A DNA stretch of 64,000 nucleotides, taken from positions 1-64,000 of the forward strand of contig NZ_LZKK01000321.1 of NCBI RefSeq assembly GCF_001672815.1. The letters run 5' to 3'. Numbering within the stretch: the stretch's first letter is position 1; each line of letters starts with the position of its first letter. The notes under the pieces were generated by a model. That model did no database searches, was not told where the DNA came from, and was given only the letters and a program-made list of their open reading frames with translations. The translations under genes were made by a program, and so were the position numbers. Of the stretch, positions 41,224 through 48,603 are shown piece by piece. The DNA is from Mycobacterium sp. E796 (GTDB taxonomy: Bacteria; Actinomycetota; Actinomycetes; Mycobacteriales; Mycobacteriaceae).

Positions 41224-43485
41224 ATGCTGCACCGGATCGCGCTGTTGGCTATCGCCGCGCCACGGCGGGTCCTCGCCGTTGCCTTGCTGATCCTCATCGG
41301 GGCATCGGCCTTCGGCGCCCCGGTCGCTCCGCGCCTGTCGGTAGGCGGCTTCCGGGATCCGAGCTCGGAGTCGGCCCACGCCAGCGGGCTGTTAACCGAC
41401 AAGTTCGGTCAAAGCGATCAGCAGCTGGTGTTTGTGGTGACCGCGCCCGGAGGTGCCGCCAGCGATCAAGCTCGTCGGGTCGGCACCAATATCGGCGAAC
41501 AGCTGCTGCGGTCTTCGTACGTGCTGAACGTGTCCTCGGCGTGGACCGCTGCACCGGAGATCGCGGCCGGTCTGGTTAGCAAGGACGGCAAGTCTGGCTT
41601 GATCGTGGCCAACCTCAAAGGCGGGGAAGACAACGCGCCGAAATACGCCAAGGCGCTGTCCGATCAAATCGGGGGCGACCGCGACGGAGTCGCCGTGCGC
41701 GCTGGGGGAATGGCGATGGTCTACGCGCAGGTTAACGATCAAACCCAGCGCGACCTGGTGTTGATGGAATTGATCGCGATCCCGTTGAGCTTCCTTGCAC
41801 TGGTGTGGGTGTTCGGTGGCGTGCTCGCGGCGGCGCTGCCCGTTGCCGTGGGGCTGATCGCCATCGTCGGTTCCATGTCGATACTGCGACTACTGACTTT
41901 CGCCACGGACGTCTCGATTTTGGCGCTCAACCTCAGCACCGCGCTTGGCCTGGCGCTGGCCATCGACTACACGCTGTTGATCATCAGCCGCTACCGCGAC
42001 GAGCTGGCCGAAGGAGCCCCTCCCAACGACGCACTGATCCGGACGATGGCCACGGCCGGGCGAACCGTGCTCTTCTCCGCAACCACGGTCGCGCTGTCGA
42101 TGGCCGTGATGCTGTTGTTCCCCATGTACTTCTTGAGATCGTTCGCCTATGCCGGAGTTGCAACCGTCGCATTCGCGGGTCTCGCGGCGATCATGGTGAC
42201 CCCGGCAGCCATTGTCGCACTGGGGCCCCGGCTGGACTCCCTGGATGTTCGCCGGCTGGCACGTCGGGTGCTGCATCGACCTGATCCGCTGCCCAGGCGA
42301 CCAGAACAGCTGTTCTGGTACCGATCAACCAAGCTGGTGATGCGCCGAGCGATGCCCATCGGTGTGGCCGCGCTCGCCGTGCTGCTGCTGCTGGGATTCC
42401 CATTCCTGCACGTGAAGTGGGGCTATTCCGACGACCGCCTGTTGCCGCGATCTGCGTCCGCCCATCAGGTGGGCGACCAGCTCCGCAGCGGTTTCGCCAA
42501 CGATTCCGCGCCGGCGATACAGGTCGTCATCCCCAACGCGCGCGACCTGGGTCCTTCCGACCTTGACGGCTACGCTGCCGATCTGTCTCGGGTGCCCGAC
42601 GTGTCCGCGGTAGCCGCTCCGGCCGGTACCTTCATCGATGGGCACGATGTTGGGCCACCGGCGGCCGCGACTGGGATCGCCGGCGGCAGTGCATTTTTGA
42701 CCGTCGCCAGTTCCGCGCCGCTGAATTCGTCGGCCTCCGACACCCAACTCGACCGGTTACACAAGATGCCGGGCCCCGGTGGCCGGTCAGTCCAGCTCGC
42801 CGGCCTCGCGCAAGCCGACCGCGACAGCGTCGAAGCCATCACCTCGCGCCTGCCGCTGGCGGTCGGATTTATCGCTGTCGTCACCTTCGTACTGCTGTTT
42901 TTGCTTACCGGTAGCGTGGTGCTGCCACTTAAGGCGTTGATCCTCAACGTGTTATCGCTGACGGCGACGTTCGGTGCCTTGGTATGGATATTCCAAGAGG
43001 GCCATCTCGACGCCCTGGGGACCACGTCTACCGGAACGTTGATCGCCAACACGGCGGTACTGATGTTCTGCATCGCGTTCGGCCTATCCATGGACTATGA
43101 GGTGTTCCTGGTGTCACGGATTCGCGAGTACTGGCTGGCATCGGCCCGTAGCAGCGACGCCAACGACGTGTGCGTGGCGTTGGGCGTGGCCCGTACCGGG
43201 CGCGTGATCACCGCCGCCGCGCTGGTCATGTCAATCTCGTTTGCCGCGCTGGCCGCCTCGCAGGTGTCGTTCATGAGGATGTTCGGGCTCGGACTGACCC
43301 TGGCCATACTCATGGACGCGACCGTGATACGCACCGTACTGCTGCCGGTCTTCATGCACGTGCTGGGCCGCGCCAACTGGTGGACCCCCAAACCGCTAGC
43401 CTGGCTGCACCACCGGATCGGCATCAGCGAATCCGCCAGCCACGCCAGGCACGTGGCGCCTGTTTACCTGGCCGAGGATGAATAA
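41224..43485 (+). CDS. MMPL-family (RND) transporter
   Basis: A 753-residue exporter with two repeats of TM1 plus periplasmic loop plus five TMs. The TM4-like segment LGLALAIDYTLLIISRYRDE and the second-repeat FGLSMDYEVFLVSRIREYW carry the Asp-Tyr pairs used for proton coupling in MmpL proteins. It is shorter than lipid-exporting MmpL3-type proteins (about 900-1000 residues) and lacks a long C-terminal tail. ATG 41224 has GGAAGG upstream. Divergent from the XRE-ImmA operon and inside the repeat-bounded block. Substrate unknown; no MmpS gene. Confidence 0.93.
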   Translation: MLHRIALLAIAAPRRVLAVALLILIGASAFGAPVAPRLSVGGFRDPSSESAHASGLLTDKFGQSDQQLVFVVTAPGGAASDQARRVGTNIGEQLLRSSYVLNVSSAWTAAPEIAAGLVSKDGKSGLIVANLKGGEDNAPKYAKALSDQIGGDRDGVAVRAGGMAMVYAQVNDQTQRDLVLMELIAIPLSFLALVWVFGGVLAAALPVAVGLIAIVGSMSILRLLTFATDVSILALNLSTALGLALAIDYTLLIISRYRDELAEGAPPNDALIRTMATAGRTVLFSATTVALSMAVMLLFPMYFLRSFAYAGVATVAFAGLAAIMVTPAAIVALGPRLDSLDVRRLARRVLHRPDPLPRRPEQLFWYRSTKLVMRRAMPIGVAALAVLLLLGFPFLHVKWGYSDDRLLPRSASAHQVGDQLRSGFANDSAPAIQVVIPNARDLGPSDLDGYAADLSRVPDVSAVAAPAGTFIDGHDVGPPAAATGIAGGSAFLTVASSAPLNSSASDTQLDRLHKMPGPGGRSVQLAGLAQADRDSVEAITSRLPLAVGFIAVVTFVLLFLLTGSVVLPLKALILNVLSLTATFGALVWIFQEGHLDALGTTSTGTLIANTAVLMFCIAFGLSMDYEVFLVSRIREYWLASARSSDANDVCVALGVARTGRVITAAALVMSISFAALAASQVSFMRMFGLGLTLAILMDATVIRTVLLPVFMHVLGRANWWTPKPLAWLHHRIGISESASHARHVAPVYLAEDE

Positions 43486-43607
43486 CAGGAGCCGGTCTGT
43501 AACGCGCCGCACGAAACCCGACGCGCGTCGTCGGCGCCCTGGACTCAGTCGTCACTCAGGGGCGCTATATCGCCTGCAGCAGAATAGATTCCGCGGCCAG
43601 AGCGAAA

Positions 43608-43724
43608 TGACTCAACCGGACTCGGCGGGCGTCGGTGCCTCGCCGAAGCGCGCCAACACCAGCGTTCCGCACACGGCCACAACGAATCCCGCGATCACCA
43701 GCCAGCCGAGGCCGTCGCGGGCGG
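43608..43724. repeat. right 117-bp direct repeat (3' end of intact DMT transporter gene)
   Basis: This copy is in register with the intact transporter gene and supplies its last 38 codons and stop. It matches 38805-38921 in about 110 of 117 positions. Homology ends sharply at both edges, with unrelated sequence beyond. Confidence 0.85.
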
Positions 43725-44463
43725 AGTCACCCAGCCAGACGACGCCCACGATCGCGGGGGCGATCGTCTCGCCGACGACCATGGCCGCCACCGTCGTCGT
43801 CACCGAACCTCGGTGCAAGGCCGAGGTCAGCAGGAGAAATCCCGCGACCCCGCCGCCGGCGCCCGCATAGAGGGCCGGCTGGGTGTAGAAGCCGGGCTTG
43901 GTCGGGTCGACGACGTCCATCAGGCGCACCGCGATTTCGACGACGCCGAATCCGCTTCCCGCGCAAAGGCCCAGCGCAAACCCTCGGGCGCGATCGTGCA
44001 ACCGGCCCGCAGCGGCACCGATGAGAAATATCGCGGCGACCACACCGATCAGCGCCCAGCCGAGTGCGGCCGGGGCGCGGCGAAAGTGCCCGGGGCCCGC
44101 CGCGCACGCGAGCACGACGAGGCTCACGCAGACGACCGCGACGGCCGTCCATTCCGTCGCGGACAGCCGCGCCGACAACACCCACGCTGAAACGATGCCG
44201 GTGACCGCGATGGACGCGGCGAGCGCCGCCGCGACGACGTAGATCGGCACCAATCGCAGCGCCATCACCTGAAGGAGAAACCCGAGGATGTCAAGGCCGA
44301 TGCCGGCGAGATAGCGCCACTGCCGGACGGCCCGCATCAGCAGCACCGCGTCGACACCCGACTTGCTGGCCGGTTCGACCGATCGTGTGGCGACCGCCTG
44401 CAATACCGTGGCGGTGCCGTAGCACACCGAGCAACCCAGCGCGAGCAGGAACCCGATGAGCAC
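43612..44463 (-). CDS. DMT superfamily (EamA-like) membrane transporter
   Basis: A 283-residue protein with about nine to ten hydrophobic helices, beginning MLIGFLLALGCSVCYGTATV and ending VIAGFVVAVCGTLVLARFGE. The helix pattern and the N-terminal ALGCSVCYGTATVLQ are typical of drug/metabolite transporters of mycobacteria. GTG 44463 is chosen; the upstream in-frame part overlaps the divergent SDR gene. Its 3' end is duplicated at 38.8 kb. Divergent from the SDR gene by 32 bases. Confidence 0.82.
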   Translation of the reverse strand: MLIGFLLALGCSVCYGTATVLQAVATRSVEPASKSGVDAVLLMRAVRQWRYLAGIGLDILGFLLQVMALRLVPIYVVAAALAASIAVTGIVSAWVLSARLSATEWTAVAVVCVSLVVLACAAGPGHFRRAPAALGWALIGVVAAIFLIGAAAGRLHDRARGFALGLCAGSGFGVVEIAVRLMDVVDPTKPGFYTQPALYAGAGGGVAGFLLLTSALHRGSVTTTVAAMVVGETIAPAIVGVVWLGDSARDGLGWLVIAGFVVAVCGTLVLARFGEAPTPAESG

Positions 44464-44495
44464 AGAATGACAATACGAGACGAAGGGATTCTTCG

Positions 44496-45236
44496 ATGAT
44501 TGGCGTCGAGGGCAAAGTTGTAGCAATCGCCGGTGCAAGCAGCGGGATAGGGGAGGCAACTGCGCGTCTGCTCGCCGAGCGCGGCGCCAGCGTTGTCCTC
44601 GGTGCGCGCCGTGTCGAGCGCCTCGAGGAGATCGCGCGCGAGATTCGCGAGGGTGGGGGAGCCGTCGTCATTCGCCAGACCGATGTGACGCGCCGCGAGG
44701 ACCTCGGCCAGCTGGTCGCGACGGCGTGCGGTGAATTCGGTTCCCTCGACGTACTGGTGAGCAACGCCGGGATCAGCAAGATCGGGCCGGTGTCGGACCT
44801 CGACGTCGATGGGTGGTCGGCGATGATCGACGTCAATCTGCGCGGGGTGCTGCACGGCATCGCCGCGGCGCTACCCGTTTTCCGCCGACAGGGCCGCGGC
44901 CACTTCGTGACGACCGTATCCACCGCCGGGCTGAAGATCGTCCCCACCATGGCCGTGTATGCGGCTACGAAGAACGCCGTACGTACCGTCATGGAAGGCC
45001 TGCGCCAAGAGTCGACCGATGGCGTCATCCGAACCACTTCGATATCACCGGGATTCGTCGACACCGAGCTCGACGGTTCGATCGACGATGCGGCCCTGCG
45101 TGACCAGATCCGGAGCACCATGAGCGACTTCGGTTTGTCGCCCGCGGCGGTGGCGCGCGCCGTGGCATTCGCGATCGAGCAGCCCCACGAGGTCGAGATT
45201 GGTGAGATCGCCATCCGCCCCACCGTCCAGGGTTAG
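44496..45236 (+). CDS. SDR family oxidoreductase
   Basis: A 246-residue classical SDR: GASSGIGEATARLLAERGAS cofactor loop, SNAGIS, catalytic Ser in TVSTAG, and YAATKNAV giving Tyr and Lys. The ending (AIRPTVQG) fits YdfG-like NADP-dependent SDRs, which often carry EIAIRPT at the C-terminus. The start ATG 44496 gives the MIGVEGKVVAIAG opening. Substrate unknown. Convergent with the PadR gene. Confidence 0.9.
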   Translation: MIGVEGKVVAIAGASSGIGEATARLLAERGASVVLGARRVERLEEIAREIREGGGAVVIRQTDVTRREDLGQLVATACGEFGSLDVLVSNAGISKIGPVSDLDVDGWSAMIDVNLRGVLHGIAAALPVFRRQGRGHFVTTVSTAGLKIVPTMAVYAATKNAVRTVMEGLRQESTDGVIRTTSISPGFVDTELDGSIDDAALRDQIRSTMSDFGLSPAAVARAVAFAIEQPHEVEIGEIAIRPTVQG

Positions 45237-45257
45237 CGGCGCAAGGCAGTCCTTCGA

Positions 45258-45887
45258 TCAGCGAGCTTCCCGGGCGCGCGCGACGAGCTGCGTGAGTCGT
45301 TCGCGCCCGCGGGGGGTGAGTCCGAGGTCGCGCGTGTCCGACCAAGTTTCGACCTCCGCCGACGTCTCGTCGCACCACTGAACGAGGAGCAGCAGGAATT
45401 CTCCATAGAGCGCCACCACGCGTTCGGTGAGGTGGAGTCGCTGCGGGAATGGCCCTCCCGTGCTGAGTAATTCCTCGCCGAGCTGCAGGGCAGCGATGCG
45501 CAGTTCGCGCGCCTGCTGCCCTGTGGCCTCCAACGCGGCGCGCAGGTCGGCGACCGTTCCCTGGTCGGCTAGCAAGAGGCGCAGCAAAGCCTCGACCTCG
45601 ATCGTGGGTGGGGCCGGTTCAGTGCCGAGCCATTCCTTCAGGGCAGCACGACCCCGCCGGGTGATTGTGTAGCGAGTGGCATGCCGACGTCGGCCCTCAA
45701 CCGTTTCTGCTTCAGCGTGACCACGCTCCACGAGCCGCTTGAGCTCTGCGTACAGGTGCGCTTCCGATCGCGGCCAGAAGTAGTGAAGGCTGCGCCGCGC
45801 CTGCGCGACGAGCTCGTACGCTGTCCATGGTTGCAGGGCGAGCAGACCCAGAAGCGCAAACGAGGTAGCGGTCGGGCGAGAAGCCAT
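45258..45887 (-). CDS. PadR-family transcriptional regulator
   Basis: A 209-residue regulator. The winged helix starts FALLGLLALQPWTAYELVAQ, then RSEAHLYAELKRLVERGHAE and TRYTITRRGRAALKEWLGTE, all PadR hallmarks; the rest is the C-terminal dimerisation domain. ATG 45887 is chosen because the further-upstream frame covers the promoter and divergent gene. Two palindromic sites lie immediately upstream, so it probably represses the divergent DinB-like/Ddn-like operon as well as itself. Confidence 0.93.
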   Translation of the reverse strand: MASRPTATSFALLGLLALQPWTAYELVAQARRSLHYFWPRSEAHLYAELKRLVERGHAEAETVEGRRRHATRYTITRRGRAALKEWLGTEPAPPTIEVEALLRLLLADQGTVADLRAALEATGQQARELRIAALQLGEELLSTGGPFPQRLHLTERVVALYGEFLLLLVQWCDETSAEVETWSDTRDLGLTPRGRERLTQLVARAREAR

Positions 45888-45890
45888 TCG

Positions 45891-45935
45891 TTGACAATAC
45901 TCAAATCTGGAGTAAAGTCCACTCCACACTGGAGT
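45891..45935 (+). promoter_or_regulatory. sigma70-like promoter overlapped by two PadR-type palindromes
   Basis: TTGACA at 45891-45896 and TAAAGT at 45913-45918 are 16 bases apart, a good promoter for the rightward gene at 45949. TACTC...TGGAGTA (45898-45914) sits between the boxes and ACTCCACACTGGAGT (45921-45935), with exact 6-base arms, lies just after them. The arrangement implies repression by occlusion. Confidence 0.7.
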
Positions 45936-45948
45936 ATGGGTGGTTGGA

Positions 45949-46773
45949 ATGAACGACACCGAATACGTCGCACTCGTCGACACCACGCGGCACGAGCTCC
46001 GAGATCGGATTGAAGCCGCGCGCAACCGCTTTGACCGGCTTGCCCGGACCGCCGATCCGCTGGCGCGCCCGCCCGGTTCCCGCTGGAACGTTCAGCAAAC
46101 TGTGGCGCACGTACTTACCGTCGCTCATCGCTACCGGGAACTCGCGCACGGCCGAGAGCCTCGCCGCGGCGCGACCGCTGGCGAGTTACGCGCGGTCAAT
46201 CAGGCGGAGCTTGAAGTCGCGCTGGCGCCGATGCACGAATTGGCTGACCAGATTCAAGCGCTCGCGCCAGAAATCGACGGCTACTTTGACATGCTCGCCG
46301 ACAGCAGGGCGACGGTTCAGTTTCACACCGGTGTGGTCGTCGACGACATCACGGCGCAAACGAATTGGCTGGGCGAGCTGCTGTTGCACGGATACGACAT
46401 CGCCCGAGGCGTCAAGGCGCCCTGGGAACTCTGCGAGCGAGACATGCTGTTGGTATCTCGCGGCATGGTGCAGATCGGCGCGGGATACCCACTGCGCGAG
46501 GGGGTTTCGCCCGACGTCGACCTGAGTGTGGCATTCGAACTCGCTGGAGCGCGGCCATACCTGGCTCACATCCACTGCGGCACCGCGGAGTTTCGTCCGC
46601 GCCGCCCCAACGATCGCCCCGACGCGGTGTTACGGACGCCGGCATCAACCTTCGCGCTGATGCTCTACCAACGCATCGGGCCGTTCACCGCCGTCCGCCG
46701 AGGACTACGAATCGTCGGCGGACGCAAGCCCTGGCGAGCGCTCAAGCTGCAGTCCTGCTTCGAGCGACCCTGA
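45949..46773 (+). CDS. DinB/maleylpyruvate isomerase-fold protein
   Basis: A 274-residue protein with the N-terminal four-helix DinB-like bundle: PPGSRWNVQQTVAHVLTVAH carries the characteristic W-x-x-x-x-x-x-H helix and LHGYDIARGVKAPWEL the third ligand region (His). Actinobacterial members are often mycothiol-dependent. A C-terminal sterol-carrier-like half follows. ATG 45949 is used; GTG 45940 is three codons upstream. First gene after the PadR operators, followed by a Ddn-like gene 22 bases on. Confidence 0.78.
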   Translation: MNDTEYVALVDTTRHELRDRIEAARNRFDRLARTADPLARPPGSRWNVQQTVAHVLTVAHRYRELAHGREPRRGATAGELRAVNQAELEVALAPMHELADQIQALAPEIDGYFDMLADSRATVQFHTGVVVDDITAQTNWLGELLLHGYDIARGVKAPWELCERDMLLVSRGMVQIGAGYPLREGVSPDVDLSVAFELAGARPYLAHIHCGTAEFRPRRPNDRPDAVLRTPASTFALMLYQRIGPFTAVRRGLRIVGGRKPWRALKLQSCFERP

Positions 46774-46795
46774 GCGGCAATAGGAGGCAAGGAAC

Positions 46796-47308
46796 ATGGC
46801 GGAACACATCGCTCAGGCATCAGTGCGCGAAACGTATGAGCTTTATCTGAAAGTGATGCGCCACATCGGTCACTACCGTTGGTTCGCGCTGTTCATGAAG
46901 CAAGTCGGCTCAAGGGCAGACCGCGCGCTGATCCGAGCAAGCCGCGGCCGCCTGTCGATGAGCGGCCCGCAGCTACCGACGATGCTGCTCACCACGACCG
47001 GCCGGAAAACCGGCAAGGACCGGACAGTTCCGCTCCACTACGTGCGCGACGGACGAAACTTGGTTGCCGTATGCGAAAACTTCGGGCTCAACGCGACGTC
47101 GAGCTGGCCACACAATCTGCGCGCGAACCCAAGAGCGCGGATTGAGATCGGCGGCGCGGCCGCTGGATATGTCGGCCGACCCGCCACAGAAGATGAAATC
47201 GTCCGCAACATACCGAGGCTCGTCGACATGTGGCCTGCTCATGACTCCTATATGAGGCGAAGCGGCACACGCCATGTGGTCGTCTTCGAGCCGGTGGATG
47301 CGGACTGA
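46796..47308 (+). CDS. deazaflavin (F420)-dependent nitroreductase, Ddn family
   Basis: A 170-residue split-barrel protein. LTTTGRKTGKDRTVPLHYVRDG is the Ddn family signature (in part TTGRKTGKDRTVPL), and NPRARIEIGGAAAGYVGRPA the following strand. Members reduce quinones or nitro compounds with F420H2; Ddn activates pretomanid in M. tuberculosis. RBS AGGAGG lies 8 bases before ATG. Co-transcribed with the DinB-like gene, so also under PadR control. Confidence 0.92.
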   Translation: MAEHIAQASVRETYELYLKVMRHIGHYRWFALFMKQVGSRADRALIRASRGRLSMSGPQLPTMLLTTTGRKTGKDRTVPLHYVRDGRNLVAVCENFGLNATSSWPHNLRANPRARIEIGGAAAGYVGRPATEDEIVRNIPRLVDMWPAHDSYMRRSGTRHVVVFEPVDAD

Positions 47309-47313
47309 GCCCC

Positions 47314-47661
47314 TCACATCTGCGAGAGGATGTGGGCGAGCTTGGCGGTGTACTCCGCCTCGGAGATCGCGCCGGCGGCGCGCAGCGCCTCCAGTTCCCT
47401 GAAGCGCTCGGGAACCGGCACCGGAGGGTCCGGATACGAGGGCGCCGTCGGGTGCGCGGACTGCCCCGTGTCCCCGACGCCCCATCCCGAGCCGAGGTTG
47501 ACGAGCCGGAGCGCGAAGAGAACACCACCCGCGGTGATCGGCAGCCCGAGGTAGAGCATCCACCCCAGCGGCACGCCCGCGCGGCTCAGAGCGAAGTAGC
47601 GCGAGACCAGCAGCAGGGCGATCAGCGCGCCGGACAACAGGACTGCGGCCTTGGTCTTCAT
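47314..47661 (-). CDS. SHOCT-domain membrane protein
   Basis: A 115-residue protein. Two hydrophobic segments (AAVLLSGALIALLLVSRYFA and GWMLYLGLPITAGGVLFALR) are followed by a Pro-rich linker and a C-terminal SHOCT domain, RFRELEALRAAGAISEAEYT. SHOCT is a short oligomerisation motif often at the end of small membrane proteins. ATG 47661 was chosen; the in-frame region before it overlaps the neighbouring gene. Convergent with the Ddn-like gene. Confidence 0.85.
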   Translation of the reverse strand: MKTKAAVLLSGALIALLLVSRYFALSRAGVPLGWMLYLGLPITAGGVLFALRLVNLGSGWGVGDTGQSAHPTAPSYPDPPVPVPERFRELEALRAAGAISEAEYTAKLAHILSQM

Positions 47662-47687
47662 GCGGCAAGTGGAAACCGGGCGGGTGG

Positions 47688-48185
47688 CTACCGATCCCAA
47701 CTGCGGCAAAGGTAATCCAGCACCAGGGCGGTGACGACGCCGTAGCCGAAGTGCGGAACCAAATCGCTGATCCAGCCGACGACGCCCCAGGTTCGCGGGT
47801 CGGTCACGCCGAGCACGGTCATCGGCCCGTTGGTGCCGACCAGCGCGATCGCCGTCGCGACCAGCGTGGCGACCACGAGGTTCGGGCGCCAGCCCAGCGC
47901 GTAGGCCAGCCCGAGGATCAGGCCCATCCCGATCCCCGCGGCATACCCGGTCAGCGCACCCAGGCCGAGCAGCCGGTTGGCCAGGACGTCACCGGATCCC
48001 GGCACCGTCAGGCCGAACAGCTTCGCCATCGCCTCGACGGTCCGTTCGGGCGTGGAGCTCGTCGGCCGGCCGCGCACCGCGATGTCCAGATAGGTGATCA
48101 CGTTCAGCGCGGTGGTACCGGCGGCCCCCGCGGCGGCGCCGCTCAGCAGCCCCGGCCACAAGCGGGAAGCCCGTGGGTATTTCAT
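47688..48185 (-). CDS. conserved multi-spanning membrane protein, function unknown
   Basis: A 165-residue protein with four likely membrane segments: LWPGLLSGAAAGAAGTTALN, LTGYAAGIGMGLILGLAYAL, LVVATLVATAIALVGTNGPM and a C-terminal FGYGVVTALVLDYL. Gly/Ala-rich packing suggests tightly packed helices. Not assigned to a family by me. It starts 26 bases upstream of the SHOCT gene's chosen start in the same direction. Confidence 0.75.
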   Translation of the reverse strand: MKYPRASRLWPGLLSGAAAGAAGTTALNVITYLDIAVRGRPTSSTPERTVEAMAKLFGLTVPGSGDVLANRLLGLGALTGYAAGIGMGLILGLAYALGWRPNLVVATLVATAIALVGTNGPMTVLGVTDPRTWGVVGWISDLVPHFGYGVVTALVLDYLCRSWDR

Positions 48186-48248
48186 CGTGCCGCCGCCCTC
48201 CGCTTGTCGCGATGCGCATCTTCTGAAAAGAAACTACAGTTGACTGCC

Positions 48249-48554
48249 ATGACGAACCGCATGCGCCGTACGGCGGCCGCGCTCTGTGGTGGCGCCGCTG
48301 TCGTGCTTGCGGTCGGGCTGGGCGTCGCCGGCGCTGGTGAGTCGCCGAGCGTCGCGATGCCTCAGTCCTCGAGTGTCGCGCCGGCGCCCGGCGATGGGGG
48401 CGGAGCGATACCGGTGCAGCCCGTCGGCGGCGGCGCCTGCATCATCGGCCTGAACTGTGGCTGCATTCCGCACCGCACCTGCCCCACGCCGCACCCGCAT
48501 CCGGGGACGGCGGGCGCCAACCAACACGACGCTCCGCCCCCGCAAAATCCGTAG
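48249..48554 (+). CDS. small secreted protein with Cys-rich Pro/His tail
   Basis: A 101-residue protein. An N-terminal signal peptide (MTNRMRRTAAALCGGAAVVL, then AVGLGVAGAGE) is followed by a Ser/Pro/Gly stretch and a short motif GGGACIIGLNCGCIPHRTCP with four cysteines that could form two disulfides outside the cell. No known domain. ATG 48249 gives the shortest full signal peptide. Divergent from the membrane protein gene by 63 bases. Confidence 0.72.
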   Translation: MTNRMRRTAAALCGGAAVVLAVGLGVAGAGESPSVAMPQSSSVAPAPGDGGGAIPVQPVGGGACIIGLNCGCIPHRTCPTPHPHPGTAGANQHDAPPPQNP

Positions 48555-48603
48555 CAGCCGGGTTTCCTGACCAGAACGCGAGCGGCTTTCCTATCATTTG
48601 CGA

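Larger units (their letters stand above)
38805..43724. mobile_element. putative genomic island or duplicated block bounded by 117-bp direct repeats
   Basis: The block carries four genes: EspR-like regulator, ImmA/IrrE protease, MAB_1171c-like membrane protein, and divergent MMPL transporter. It is bounded by copies of the 3' end of the DMT transporter gene, the arrangement left when an element integrates into a gene's 3' end. No integrase, transposase or excisionase is present, so mobility is inferred only from the repeat geometry and the ImmA-XRE content. Confidence 0.55.

Noticed and set aside
43486-43607. Possible recombinase or attachment core at the right edge of the repeat-bounded block
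   Set aside because: No open frame or inverted repeat of note was seen; only the 117-bp repeat itself supports an edge here.
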